A DNA stretch of 58,307 nt from Lacrimispora amygdalina (GTDB lineage Bacteria > Bacillota > Clostridia > Lachnospirales > Lachnospiraceae), in assembly GCF_003432035.1 (NCBI RefSeq), contig NZ_QOHO01000008.1:1-58307 (forward strand), in the 5' to 3' direction. Position 1 is the stretch's first letter. Each line of letters opens with the position of its first letter. Below are positions 37,690 to 46,718 of this stretch, in pieces. The translations under genes were made by a program, and so were the position numbers. Below the pieces are notes generated by a model. It searched no databases. It was not told the origin of the DNA and saw nothing but the letters and a program-made list of their open reading frames with translations.

Positions 37690-38085
37690 TTACTTCTTCT
37701 CTGTTAAAACTGCGTTCTCATTGATATCTGCAGCCGTCTTTGTGATCTCTTCCCCTGAGGCCAGTACTTCCACCTGCACCACACAATTCGTTTTCTTTCC
37801 ATCATAGATGACCGGAACCCGGTATGTGCCCGCTTTATTCCAGTCACACTGGCTGACATCAAAGGTGAAGCCGGAAAGATCGTAATTCTCTGTATTAAAA
37901 TACCGCTCTGCCTGCAGATCCGGTGCTGTTCCAAGGGTAGTCTTTGCATAATACGTAGTTGCAGTATTATCATCAAAGATCGGCTCTGCTTTTCCCTTTA
38001 AGGTCTGGAACAGAAGAACCAGTACCAGTGCTAATACGATCGTTCCGAACAATGTAAAGTGTAAATGAAATTTCCTTTGCTTCAT
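37690..38085 (-). CDS. Small membrane-anchored protein with Ig-like fold
   Basis: A 131-residue protein with a basic start (MKQRKFHLHFTLFG), one membrane span (about residues 10-30) and an exported C-terminal part. The segment YDLSGFTFDVSQCDWNKAG, TYRVPVIYDGKK and VVQVEVLAS looks like a bacterial Ig-like domain of the kind found in cell-surface proteins. Function is not recognised. GGAGG five bases before ATG 38085 is preferred over an ATG four codons upstream. It lies 14 bases before the tandem Nudix gene. Confidence 0.6.
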   Translation of the reverse strand: MKQRKFHLHFTLFGTIVLALVLVLLFQTLKGKAEPIFDDNTATTYYAKTTLGTAPDLQAERYFNTENYDLSGFTFDVSQCDWNKAGTYRVPVIYDGKKTNCVVQVEVLASGEEITKTAADINENAVLTEKK

Positions 38086-38151
38086 CTGGGCCTCCATACT
38101 GATATCCGCTTGTTTTCCCTGCGGTAGCTGCAGGGAACCTCTTGTTCCATG

Positions 38152-38174
38152 AAAAAAGCTGCGTTTAAGGCAGC
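38152..38174 (-). promoter_or_regulatory. Terminator-like hairpin in the leader of the small membrane gene
   Basis: On the minus strand GCTGC-CTTAAAC-GCAGC is followed by TTTTTT, just downstream of a TATAAT-like box (38185-38190). A second hairpin (TCCCTGC/GCAGGGA, about 38117-38137) follows. It could be an attenuator or a backup terminator for the TipA-like gene. Confidence 0.4.
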
Positions 38175-38293
38175 GCAGTCCTATATTATATTACCATATA
38201 ATTTCCATCCTGGCATCCACTGAATTATTACAATTTCATAAAATTATCGTAAAGAAGTTCCTTTCATGTCACTGTGTTACGGTGAAGTGAAAA

Positions 38294-38326
38294 ACTCCCC
38301 GCTGGTTGTGGCAACCGGTGAGGAGT
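38294..38326 (-). terminator. Terminator of the TipA-like gene
   Basis: ACTCC-CCGCTGGTTG pairs with CAACCGG-TGAGGAGT, and TTTTT follows on the minus strand, about 32 bases past the stop. Confidence 0.75.
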
Positions 38327-38357
38327 AATCAGTATTAATTATAAAATTTTATTTGTT

Positions 38358-39107
38358 TTAGCTGCGCTTCCGGCTGTCTGCATAATATCCCATAGCTTTA
38401 CTTAAAAATGCGGATAATCCCTCTGCATACTGATCTATATTCTGAGTAAAGCGTGAGTCTGATATATAAAGCTGTCCCAGCCCTGCAAATGCTTCCAGGG
38501 TATAGGTAACACCAAAGTTCTCATTGAAAAAACGGTACATGTTATTGATCGCATTTTGTACCACTTCCGATTCAGGTGATTTCCTGCAAAGCTTTGCCAG
38601 CTCACGAAACATCTGATCCATATTTTCAAATACCTGATTCTGCTCCTCTTCGGTCATGGAGCCCAGCTTTTCATTGCTTTGGTCCACGGCTTCATTTCCC
38701 CAAAGACGTCTGGCTTCTTCTTCATAAGGGTTCTGTTTTTTCCAAAATCCATAAAATTTTTCCGACTGCGTCATTGTTTTATCTCCCTTCCATGATTTCA
38801 TTGTGTCATCAAGAGTTTTCAGCATGGCATTAATACGCTTTCGTTCCTGCAGCAGACAGTCCCTTTGCAGTACAAACGCTTTTTCCCGGTCGAAATTGGG
38901 ATTGGTAAGAAATCCCTTGATTTCTGTAAGAGTAAATCCGCATTCCTTGAAAAATAAAATCTGCTGCAGCAGATCTAAATCTTCATCGGAATAGTTCCTG
39001 TAACCGTTATCCGGATCACGGTCCGGACACAGCAGACCAATCTTGTCATAGTGATGCAAAGTACGCACACTGATACCGGTAATACCGGCTGCTTCCCTGG
39101 TGTTCAT
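38358..39107 (-). CDS. MerR-family regulator with TipAS ligand domain
   Basis: A 249-residue TipA-like activator. The N-terminal MerR winged helix is clear (REAAGITGISVRTLHHYDKIGLL, residues about 3-25, in part; NGYRNYSDEDLDLLQQI, about 35-51), then a long dimer helix (about 75-110). The C-terminal half (about 120-249) is a TipAS domain (WGNEAVDQSNEKLGSM, FRELAKLCRKSPES, YRFFNENFGVTYT) that traps bulky antibiotics or other ligands. GGAGGT precedes the ATG. It stands alone, and such regulators often control their own promoter and a multidrug exporter. Confidence 0.88.
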   Translation of the reverse strand: MNTREAAGITGISVRTLHHYDKIGLLCPDRDPDNGYRNYSDEDLDLLQQILFFKECGFTLTEIKGFLTNPNFDREKAFVLQRDCLLQERKRINAMLKTLDDTMKSWKGDKTMTQSEKFYGFWKKQNPYEEEARRLWGNEAVDQSNEKLGSMTEEEQNQVFENMDQMFRELAKLCRKSPESEVVQNAINNMYRFFNENFGVTYTLEAFAGLGQLYISDSRFTQNIDQYAEGLSAFLSKAMGYYADSRKRS

Positions 39108-39254
39108 AGCAGATACCTCCTGACATATACAATCATAGAGTATGACGCAGCGTTGTAGTCAACCCTTTATTTCCTAATTATAAAAAAAGGAACCTCCCAC
39201 CCAATAAATAATATCGGACTGAGCGAGCGGTTCATTTCAATTTCCAATTCAATT

Positions 39255-39953
39255 TTATAAATTTTTTATTGCCTTTAAATATGAGTCCATATGGTTTTGA
39301 AAAGCGTTTAACGTTTTGTCAAGAGATCCTGAACGGCATGCTTCAATAATTAACTTATGCTCGTCAAATTTTTCTTTCTTAGTGCCTAATGTAGAAATAT
39401 CCTTATTCATTGCGATCAGCAATTGGAAATATTGGTTTTCTAAAATTTCAGCCCGTCGGAAACTCCTTGACTTTTTCCAGAAAAATTCATGGAAAGCCAG
39501 GTCATTTGAATTAAAAATAAAAATCTTTTCCTTGTCCTCAATGTCACTGTCACAATCCGGCTTCATCATATCATTATTTAATGTCTCCAGGTATTCTAAA
39601 TCCTGCTCCTGCAGCAGGGATTTTTCAAAAATTATGGTAAGGATCTGCATTTCAAGTGGAATCCTTATAGAAAAGACCTCTGTAATATCCTGATAATCCA
39701 TCTCAAGAATCTGACTCCCTTTCTTAGGAGAGAAAGTGAGGATCCCCCTCATATTAAGTTCTCTTAAAGCTTCTCTTATAGGAGCCCTGCTGATCTGTAG
39801 CTCTTCCGACATATCTGTTTCCACTAACCTGTCACCGCTTTTTAATTCTCCAGTCAAAATCTTGTTTTTTATATAGGTAACTACAATTTCACTTAGATTT
39901 GCCTTTGAATATGTAATCATATGGCTTATTCTATCGTATGAATTACTTATCAT
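39255..39953 (-). CDS. GntR-family regulator with FCD domain
   Basis: A 232-residue regulator of the FadR/FCD subfamily. The helix-turn-helix lies in residues about 10-75 (YIKNKILTGELKSGDRLVETDMSE, ISRAPIREALRELNMRGIL). The C-terminal FCD ligand domain (about 85-230) is all helical, with metal-ligand-like Asp/His positions (FNSNDLAFHEFFWKKS; FDEHKLIIEACRSGSL). AAAGGTGG precedes ATG 39953; a GTG three codons upstream overlaps it. It is at the 3' end of the selenium module and is a candidate regulator of the betaine genes. FCD proteins bind inverted repeats with a TNGTNNACNA-like core. Confidence 0.88.
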   Translation of the reverse strand: MISNSYDRISHMITYSKANLSEIVVTYIKNKILTGELKSGDRLVETDMSEELQISRAPIREALRELNMRGILTFSPKKGSQILEMDYQDITEVFSIRIPLEMQILTIIFEKSLLQEQDLEYLETLNNDMMKPDCDSDIEDKEKIFIFNSNDLAFHEFFWKKSRSFRRAEILENQYFQLLIAMNKDISTLGTKKEKFDEHKLIIEACRSGSLDKTLNAFQNHMDSYLKAIKNL

Positions 39954-40029
39954 AATATCCACCTTTCAATATAGATTCTATCACTAACAGAATATTATAC
40001 TATAGATGTAAGACAAATCATATGATTAT

Positions 40030-40935
40030 TTAAATATTCTGACAATATTTTTTCGCAAAATTAACAAACAATTCCTGTGCAGGAGTTAAAATCATATCTT
40101 TTTTCTGCACACAAAAAATATTTCTGCTTAATAATTCCGATTCGACTTCCACAACGTTAATGAGTTTCAATTGATTGTATATCTGTACTGCTGCTTTTGA
40201 AACAAAAGAAATTCCCATTCCCTGTACAACTGCTTCAATAATTCCCTGAGTATTACTAAAATATGCGATCGTTTTTAAATCTTTTACCGAGAGACCATGC
40301 CTGATAAAGAACGCTTCCATCTCTGTTCTGGTACCAGATCCGCCTTCCCTCATAATAAAATTTTTTTCAGCAATGAATCTAATGACATCATCTGCATTCC
40401 GGCTGCCGTCATACTTCATTTCTATAGGCAATATCAAAACCAATTGATCCTTGTATAAAGGCGTCTGCGTATAACGGTTGTTTTCATTTTCCGTTCCTAC
40501 AAATCCGATATCATACTGGTATTTAATCAATTCCTCAAACACTTCGCCGCTGTCTTTCTGATACAAATGGAAAACGATATTTGGATACTCCTTATTAAAA
40601 TCCGCTATCACCTGAGGCAAAATATACTGAGCCGGAACACTGGAGGCCAGAATGTTGACTTCACCCGTACATTCTCTTGAAAACTTACTCATTTCATACA
40701 AGGACTGATCCCTTAAAGCCAGCATTTTCTGAGCATACTCATAGAAATCGATCCCTGCTTTGGTCGGAAATACCTTCTTCGTGGAACGGATAAACAATTG
40801 AGTTCCAATATCTTTTTCCAATGCATTAATCTGGCTGCTCAGTGCCGGCTGAGTTAAGAATAAGGATTCAGAGGCCTTTGAAAAACTTTGAAGCTTTGAA
40901 ATCTGCACGAATGCTTCTAATTGTTTAAATTCCAT
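40030..40935 (-). CDS. LysR-family transcriptional regulator
   Basis: A 301-residue LysR regulator (CysB/CysL-like). The N-terminal winged helix is QLEAFVQISKLQSFSKASESLFLTQPALSSQINALEKDIG (in part; residues about 5-44), followed by the linker helix and a periplasmic-binding-like sensor (VNILASSVPAQYILPQVIADF, about 93; EGGSGTRTEMEAFF, about 195). LysR proteins typically sense a small anion or amino-acid-derived ligand; this one is likely linked to the betaine or selenium genes immediately upstream. GAGGGTC lies before the ATG. Confidence 0.9.
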   Translation of the reverse strand: MEFKQLEAFVQISKLQSFSKASESLFLTQPALSSQINALEKDIGTQLFIRSTKKVFPTKAGIDFYEYAQKMLALRDQSLYEMSKFSRECTGEVNILASSVPAQYILPQVIADFNKEYPNIVFHLYQKDSGEVFEELIKYQYDIGFVGTENENNRYTQTPLYKDQLVLILPIEMKYDGSRNADDVIRFIAEKNFIMREGGSGTRTEMEAFFIRHGLSVKDLKTIAYFSNTQGIIEAVVQGMGISFVSKAAVQIYNQLKLINVVEVESELLSRNIFCVQKKDMILTPAQELFVNFAKKYCQNI

Positions 40936-40969
40936 ATGACCCTCTTCTTTCTAAAAACACAGCCCGACT

Positions 40970-41005
40970 GCGCCTGCACTTTAACAAAAAACAGAATGCA
41001 GGCGC
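40970..41005. other. Hairpin after the betaine transporter gene
   Basis: GCGCCTGCA (40970-40978) and TGCAGGCGC (40997-41005) form a GC-rich stem about 30 bases past the transporter stop. No T-run follows on the minus strand, so termination is uncertain. Confidence 0.5.
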
Positions 41006-41031
41006 CTCAGGCGTTTTAACGTTTAAAATTT

Positions 41032-42492
41032 TTATTCCTTTTTTGGGTGTTCCTTTCTCAGTTCCTTTATCAGGCATACACAGCATAAAAGCATGATAAT
41101 GGCCAGCGGAAAAGCCGCTACTATGGAACAGGTCTGAAGTGCACTAAGTCCGCCTGTCATTAACAGAACCAGTGCCAGCAGGGCCTGAATCACTCCCCAG
41201 AATATTTTTTTACTATTGGCTGGTTCCATGTCGCCATCAGAGGAAAACATTGATAATACAAAGATTCCCGAGTTGGCTGATGTTATAAAAAATGTTCCTA
41301 AAAGACAGATTGCTATAATTGAAAAGATAATGCCAAGTGGATACTGTTGTAAAACCACAAACAATGCGGTTTCTGTTGTTTCAATTGCTTTTGAAATAAT
41401 GTTGGTATCCAGATTTAAACCAAGGCTTCCGAATACGGAAAACCAGATAAAGGATACTAAGGATGGAGCCAGAATAACGCCGATCACAAACTCCCGAATG
41501 GTCCTCCCTTTTGATATTCTGGCAATAAAAGTGCCTACAAAGGGTCCCCATGCAATCCACCATGCCCAATAGAATATGGTCCATGAACCCAGCCAGGATT
41601 TATCTCCGAATGGATTTATGGCAAAACTGTCTTTTACAAAATCATTTACATAATTACCTATGGAATTTGTAAAAACATTCAGAGTCAGAAGTTTAGGTCC
41701 AACGATAAACGCACCAGCCAGAATTGCAACTGCCAGTATCAGATTGATATCGGACAGCAGTTTGATGCCTTTGTCAATTCCGCTTACGGCTGTCCAGGTG
41801 TAAATAACCATCAGAACAAGGATGATAATGATCTGGACTATTCGCGTTGTGGGAACATGGAACAGGAAATTCAACCCGGAATTAATCTGCATGGTCCCTT
41901 GTCCCAGAGAAGTTGCTATTCCGGCTACCGTCGCAAAAACCGCAAAAACATCGATCATTTTTCCGATAGGTCCTTTGATTCCTTTTTCACCGAGAATTGG
42001 TAAAAAAACACTGCTGATCAGTCCAGGAGCATTTTTTCTGAACTGAAAATACCCAAGTGCCATACCAATGATAGCATATGCGGCCCAAGGATGAAATCCC
42101 CAATGCATAAAAGATTTTTTCATTGCAAAGTCTGCTGCTGCTTCCGTTGCTCCAAATTTCATAAAGTGATTGAGTGGTTCCGCAACCCCCCAGAAAACCA
42201 ACCCAATACCCATACCTGCACCAAAAAGCATGGCAAACCACGATCTGTTGCTGAATTCCGGAACGGAATCATCCGGTCCGAGTTTAATATTTCCATATTT
42301 GCTAAATGCTATTCCTAAAGAAAATGCAACAAACACAAACATGGAAATCAAATAAAACCACCCAAAATTATTAACAAGAAAATCATTTGCTACCGATGTA
42401 GCCTTTGCAAATGGCTGGGGCGCAGCCAGACCAAATGCAACTATTATCATAGTGATAAGAAACGAAATATAAAAAACCTGATTCTTTTTCAT
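41032..42492 (-). CDS. BCCT-family transporter, probably glycine betaine
   Basis: A 486-residue membrane protein with twelve predicted spans, of the betaine/carnitine/choline transporter family. The glycine-rich segment GAGMGIGLVFWGVAEPL (about residues 90-106) matches the region of BetP that lines the sodium and substrate sites. The aromatic box in span 8 is intact: TIFYWAWWIAWGPFVGTFIARISKGR (about 305-330, in part). The N- and C-terminal osmosensing tails of BetP are short or absent, which favours a nutritional, not osmotic, role. AGGAGG precedes the ATG. It directly follows grdH, which argues that betaine is the substrate of the reductase. Confidence 0.88.
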   Translation of the reverse strand: MKKNQVFYISFLITMIIVAFGLAAPQPFAKATSVANDFLVNNFGWFYLISMFVFVAFSLGIAFSKYGNIKLGPDDSVPEFSNRSWFAMLFGAGMGIGLVFWGVAEPLNHFMKFGATEAAADFAMKKSFMHWGFHPWAAYAIIGMALGYFQFRKNAPGLISSVFLPILGEKGIKGPIGKMIDVFAVFATVAGIATSLGQGTMQINSGLNFLFHVPTTRIVQIIIILVLMVIYTWTAVSGIDKGIKLLSDINLILAVAILAGAFIVGPKLLTLNVFTNSIGNYVNDFVKDSFAINPFGDKSWLGSWTIFYWAWWIAWGPFVGTFIARISKGRTIREFVIGVILAPSLVSFIWFSVFGSLGLNLDTNIISKAIETTETALFVVLQQYPLGIIFSIIAICLLGTFFITSANSGIFVLSMFSSDGDMEPANSKKIFWGVIQALLALVLLMTGGLSALQTCSIVAAFPLAIIMLLCCVCLIKELRKEHPKKE

Positions 42493-42542
42493 TTTTTGTC
42501 CTCCTCTTTAAAATTACCCCACGCTGTTTCTCTGCAATCAGG

Positions 42543-42597
42543 TTTTATGTGACAGGAAATACCTTCTGGCATAAGCAGGTTTCCCTGTCACATAAAA
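42543..42597. other. Long inverted repeat between grdH and the transporter gene
   Basis: TTTTATGTGACAGG (42543-42556) pairs with CCTGTCACATAAAA (42584-42597), with further AAA/TTT and ACCT/AGGT pairing inside. There is no T-tract after it on the minus strand. Probably an mRNA-stabilising or processing hairpin between the reductase and transporter parts of the operon. Confidence 0.6.
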
Positions 42598-42605
42598 ATT
42601 CAAAT

Positions 42606-43925
42606 TTAGATTTTAACTTTAAAGAGTTGAGGTTCTTTTATATCCGTCGTTATCGCATCAAGAGCTACTCCCACTCTATGATAGCGAAGCTTAAACTGCT
42701 CTTCTTTCGATGTCGCAGGATCTCCCAGCGGATATGGAATGGAGATGGTTGGGACCAGTCTGTTTACTCCAACCGTTTTAGCTACCGGAATCAGGTTTGC
42801 CATTTGAACGATAGTGATTCCTTCTCTTTCAATTTCTCTTGTCATCGTTGCACCGCAACGTGTACAGGTCCCTCAGGTGGAGGTCAGAATTGCAGCTCTG
42901 ATTCCATCCTTTTTCAATTCTCTTGCAATTTCTTTTCCCATTCTCGCAGCTTCAGCCTGAGTTGTACCCGTACCAACGGTTGAAAAGAAATACTTATATA
43001 CTCCGCCTATTTTTCCCTCTTTCTGATAGCGTCTCATTGCATCCAGGGGAACAATAACATCAGAATCATTATTTGCCGCAGCCGGATCAAAACCGGCATG
43101 AATGGTCATATATTCTCCTTTTACAAGGTCATCCGTTCCGGAGATATCGTATTTGCCCCACTTAGTAGCCGAAGCTGACTGAATGCGGTCCGGATTTCCT
43201 ACCGGAACGATTCCTCCGGAGGTAATAAGGGCAACCTCCATATGGCTAAGTTCTTCCGGAGTGATAGAAGGAGCAATCGCCACTCTGTCTGACTTGGGTA
43301 TGGGAAGCTCCGTATTAAATGGCTCTCCCTTGATTTTCTTTAAAAGCATATCAATTACCCTGTCTGCTGCCGTTACAGGAGGATCCAGCCAGATCTGATC
43401 CCGGATTCCTCTTCCAAAGTAACCCTCTTCTGCTGCGGGAAGCAGTTTCTCTCCCTTTAACAGCTTAATCGCAAACTTTGCCATGGCTTTTACGTCTTTT
43501 TTCATGGCAGCCGCACTTGCACCGCCTTTAAATATATACATTTCCTTTTTAAACATCTCAACCCCGGGGTTTTCGTCATTCATAGAGGTGAGAACAGGCA
43601 CACCGAATTCCTTTTTTACAGCTTTGCAGATGTGGCCGCAGGCTGCTCCGTAACGTCCCGCCCGGAACGCCGGTCCGGCAAAAAAGACATCCATTTCTTT
43701 ATCCTTTAACATGGAAATGATGGTCTCTACCGCTTCCTCCGTGTTTGAACCTATAAAGTTATCGCCGCAGATAATGGTATGTGTAATCTGAACTTCATCG
43801 CCCAATTCCTGCTGCAGTGCCATCGCCGGGCCTACAAGACCCTCTCTGATTTCCGGTTTAACATCAGCTAATTCTTCCCCGCCGATCTGACCAAAAAACT
43901 GATTCAAGTATAAAATACCTTTCAT
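42606..43925 (-). CDS. grdH: Betaine reductase component B selenoprotein subunit, in-frame UGA
   Basis: A 439-residue selenoprotein of the GrdB/GrdF/GrdH family. An in-frame UGA at 42875-42873 is codon 351 in the motif Sec-GTC-TRC (UxxCxxC), the known active site of component B; reading continues for 88 residues to the TAA at 42606-42608. Without recoding the gene would look like a 350-residue truncated protein plus an orphan 79-residue one. The first part begins GILYLNQFFGQIGGE and has DNFIGSNTEEAV. The subunit binds the substrate and forms the selenoether that is passed to GrdA. Assigned to betaine (GrdH) because of the BCCT neighbour; a sarcosine GrdF cannot be excluded. AAGGAGGG precedes the ATG. 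Confidence 0.92.
42846..42860 (-). promoter_or_regulatory. Candidate bacterial SECIS hairpin for the grdH UGA
   Basis: On the minus strand CGTTGC-GGT-GCAACG forms a perfect 6-bp stem with a GGT loop, 12 bases after the UGA. The distance suits a SelB-dependent SECIS that codes for protein as well. Inferred from pairing only. Confidence 0.6.
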
Positions 43926-43938
43926 ATCGTCCCTCCTT

Positions 43939-45264
43939 CTAGAATTCTACCATTCTCTTAACCGACCAGCCTACCACCTGGTCTCCGCAGAACATGGCGT
44001 TGTTTTCCATAATGATTGAGCCATCCTCTTTTACAGAAGCTCCCAGAATTTCATCATTGGACCAGCCTCCGGAAAGCCCGTCTCTTGCAAGCGACTCCAG
44101 TTCTCCCAGAACCGTTTCCATCTTGGGAAGCCGGATCAGCGTTGATACGTTTCCGCAGGATACGATGGCATCTTCTTTCTCATCCAGGGAAACCAGCGGC
44201 TGGCTTGCGCCGTCTCTTCCCGTACATTCATTTGTCAGGCCTACCGTCTTAATACCTGCATTTTCAAGAGCAACAATACAGCCTGTAAAGTCCGCATCCG
44301 GATTACCATATCCTTCTTCTGCAACGACGGCTGAATCAGCTCCCAGGGTTTTGGCCATCTGTGCCACAAATAATGCAGCCCTATCCTTCTGCTCCAAAGC
44401 AACGTTTAAGTTAGACATAATAACACCAAGGAAATTAATGGTCTTTCCATGTTCTTTGTAAAGTCTCCGGATCATGGGAAAGTTCTGGAAATCATAGGTG
44501 GACCATTTGGAAGAACATGGCATAAAGGATCCGCTGATCATTGCCCCATCCAGTACTTCATTGGGATGCATAAAGGTAGGAAGCATACGGTTTGTATCCC
44601 AGCCATAATTCAAATCATTATAGCCCCCTTCTTCCATCTGGGACTGAGGCTGCAGCACCAGTACCACACTTGGAAGCTCATTTAATTCTTTACTTCTTTT
44701 TGTAATTGGTTCCAGCTCAAAGGTTTCCACCTCATCCGGTGTTAAGTCCTTAACTGCCGCACCGATATACTCGGCCAGTCGCATGCCGGCCCATCTTAAT
44801 GCCCTGTTTTTCTTCTGCTGTTCCTTCTGCTCAAAAATCTCATCGGTATCAGCTACCAAAACCAGGTTTTTCAGTTGTGAGTAGTAGGTGTATTTTGCAC
44901 CCTCCCCGCTCATATCAATCAGTCCATCCTGGAAACCGCCGTAATGTCTGCCTACAACCAGTACACTCATATCCTTCAGAGCATAGGTGGTTCCGTTTCC
45001 TGCCTGCATTAAATCTCCAGTCACTCCCGGGAATACAGGACCTCCCCCTACGCGGTAACGGGGTTCTATGGCTTCCTTTACAGGAACAAGCCTGACACGA
45101 TCCCCAGGCGACACAATATAAAGTTCTGCTTCCGTGATATGCTCGTCTTCTTTTACCACTGCAAGAGCTTCTTCCTTATTCACGGTGAGAATCCCGTCTT
45201 TTAAAGAAGTCTTATCGCCAAAGCAAATCTCTTTTACATAAAAATTTCCCAATTCCAGCTTCAT
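43939..45264 (-). CDS. grdI: Betaine reductase component B proprotein (pyruvoyl subunit precursor)
   Basis: A 441-residue precursor of the GrdE/GrdG/GrdI family. In this family self-cleavage before a cysteine gives two subunits, the second with an N-terminal pyruvoyl group that forms a Schiff base with the amine substrate. The candidate Cys is at about residue 250 (GSFMPCSSKWSTYDFQN), giving parts of about 27 and 21 kDa as expected; a later Cys in LTNECTGRDG (about 347) fits size less well. The 5' end overlaps the selA stop as ATGA, so translation is coupled. It is followed 13 bases later by grdH. The betaine assignment rests on the BCCT transporter next to it. Confidence 0.88.
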   Translation of the reverse strand: MKLELGNFYVKEICFGDKTSLKDGILTVNKEEALAVVKEDEHITEAELYIVSPGDRVRLVPVKEAIEPRYRVGGGPVFPGVTGDLMQAGNGTTYALKDMSVLVVGRHYGGFQDGLIDMSGEGAKYTYYSQLKNLVLVADTDEIFEQKEQQKKNRALRWAGMRLAEYIGAAVKDLTPDEVETFELEPITKRSKELNELPSVVLVLQPQSQMEEGGYNDLNYGWDTNRMLPTFMHPNEVLDGAMISGSFMPCSSKWSTYDFQNFPMIRRLYKEHGKTINFLGVIMSNLNVALEQKDRAALFVAQMAKTLGADSAVVAEEGYGNPDADFTGCIVALENAGIKTVGLTNECTGRDGASQPLVSLDEKEDAIVSCGNVSTLIRLPKMETVLGELESLARDGLSGGWSNDEILGASVKEDGSIIMENNAMFCGDQVVGWSVKRMVEF

Positions 45265-46664
45265 TCCATATCTCCTTTCAAATTAATTATTTTGTTTAAA
45301 AATTCTGCTGCCTCAAAAAGATCTTCCTCGCTCATGGTTCTTACATCAAGCAATACTTTATTTTTGTAAATTCTTGATATAATGGGGACGGAATTATTTC
45401 TCAGCATTCGTTCCAGCATATCCGCCGAAACATGTTCCATGGTGATACTTATTGCATAAGAAAAAAGATTAACTCCCGGCATGGATCCCCCCCCGATCTG
45501 TCCGGTGGTTTCGATTACCTCATATTGTACATCCAGCCGTTTTACCAGCATACCATGTAATAACTCAGCCTTTTTCTTTAAGTTTTCCAGTGGCTCCGTA
45601 ATCATTTTCAGAGTAGGGATTTGCTGAACTGCCGTCTCAGGCGTTAAATATTGTCTGAGCGTAAGTTCAAGAGCAGTTAAGGTCAGTTTGTCAATCCGCA
45701 GCGCCCGAAGCAGATGATTTTTCTTCATCCTGTTTATATACTCGGCTTTGCCCACAATGATACCGGCCTGAGGTCCCCCAAGAAGCTTATCTCCGCTGAA
45801 GCATACAATATCCGCTCTTTGTTCCAGGCAGCTTCTGACTGTCGGTTCATCCCCGATTCCATATGCTTTAAGGTCCGTCAGCAATCCCGATCCCAGATCA
45901 TAAATCAAGGGCAGTCCATGCTTTTCCCCAACCGCTTTCATCTGCTCCAGAGAAACCTCCTCCGTAAAGCCGATAATCTTATAATTGCTGGTGTGGACTT
46001 TTAATAATGCACCGGTATTCTCATTGATGTTCTCTTCATAATCCATTTCATGAGTTTTGTTTGTGGTTCCCACTTCTACCAGCCTGCAGCCGCTGGCCGT
46101 CATGATTTCCGGAACACGGAAAGCGCCTCCAATCTCCACCAGCTCTCCTCTTGAAACGATAACCTCTTTTCCTTTCGCCACCGAGTTTAACACCAGATAC
46201 ACGGCTGCCGCATTGTTATTGACTACCAGCGCCGCTTCAGAACCGGTTAAAAAGGTAAGCAGCTGCTCTACATGTTCGTACCTGGTTCCTCTTTCCCCCG
46301 TTTCCAGATCATACTCTAAATTAGAATAAGATCCGCAAATTTCTTTCATGCTTTCTGAGACTATTTGAGAGAGTCTGGCCCTCCCAAGGTTCGTGTGCAG
46401 TACAACACCAGTCCCATTGATTACTTTTCGCAGATGGGGCTGGTTTAGCTTTTCAATTTCCGCTTTGATACGCCTGATTAAATCTTCCCTGGAGTACTGA
46501 TATGAATTGCCGGATAAAATTTTCTGTCTTTCCAGTTCAATTTCTTTTTGACAGGCAAGCTTTACCAGAACCGCGGGTACATTGGTCATACCTTCTGATG
46601 TAATGCATCGTATCATTTCATCCACTTTTGGAAGCTGCCTCATAGAACTGTTTTTATCTGTCAT
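45261..46664 (-). CDS. selA: L-seryl-tRNA(Sec) selenium transferase
   Basis: PLP enzyme that converts seryl-tRNA(Sec) to selenocysteyl-tRNA(Sec) with selenophosphate. The 467-residue protein has the family N-terminal domain and HTNLGRARLSQ (about residue 90), GERGTRYEHVE, and the PLP lysine in VCFSGDKLLGGPQAG (Lys about 295). GAGG lies before ATG 46664, so the GTG five codons upstream is rejected. The gene sits inside the grd operon, 40 bases after grdD and overlapping grdI, which is unusual for a general translation enzyme and ties its expression to the reductase. Confidence 0.96.
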   Translation of the reverse strand: MTDKNSSMRQLPKVDEMIRCITSEGMTNVPAVLVKLACQKEIELERQKILSGNSYQYSREDLIRRIKAEIEKLNQPHLRKVINGTGVVLHTNLGRARLSQIVSESMKEICGSYSNLEYDLETGERGTRYEHVEQLLTFLTGSEAALVVNNNAAAVYLVLNSVAKGKEVIVSRGELVEIGGAFRVPEIMTASGCRLVEVGTTNKTHEMDYEENINENTGALLKVHTSNYKIIGFTEEVSLEQMKAVGEKHGLPLIYDLGSGLLTDLKAYGIGDEPTVRSCLEQRADIVCFSGDKLLGGPQAGIIVGKAEYINRMKKNHLLRALRIDKLTLTALELTLRQYLTPETAVQQIPTLKMITEPLENLKKKAELLHGMLVKRLDVQYEVIETTGQIGGGSMPGVNLFSYAISITMEHVSADMLERMLRNNSVPIISRIYKNKVLLDVRTMSEEDLFEAAEFLNKIINLKGDME

Positions 46665-46718
46665 CTTATCATTCCTCACTAATTAGTTTCAATCGTTCAA
46701 AGCAGTCTTATGACCGTG

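Noticed and set aside
42873-42875. TGA read as the true end of grdH
   Set aside because: The frame continues for 88 codons with a Cys-rich motif right after it, as expected for component B selenoproteins, and a hairpin lies at the right distance.
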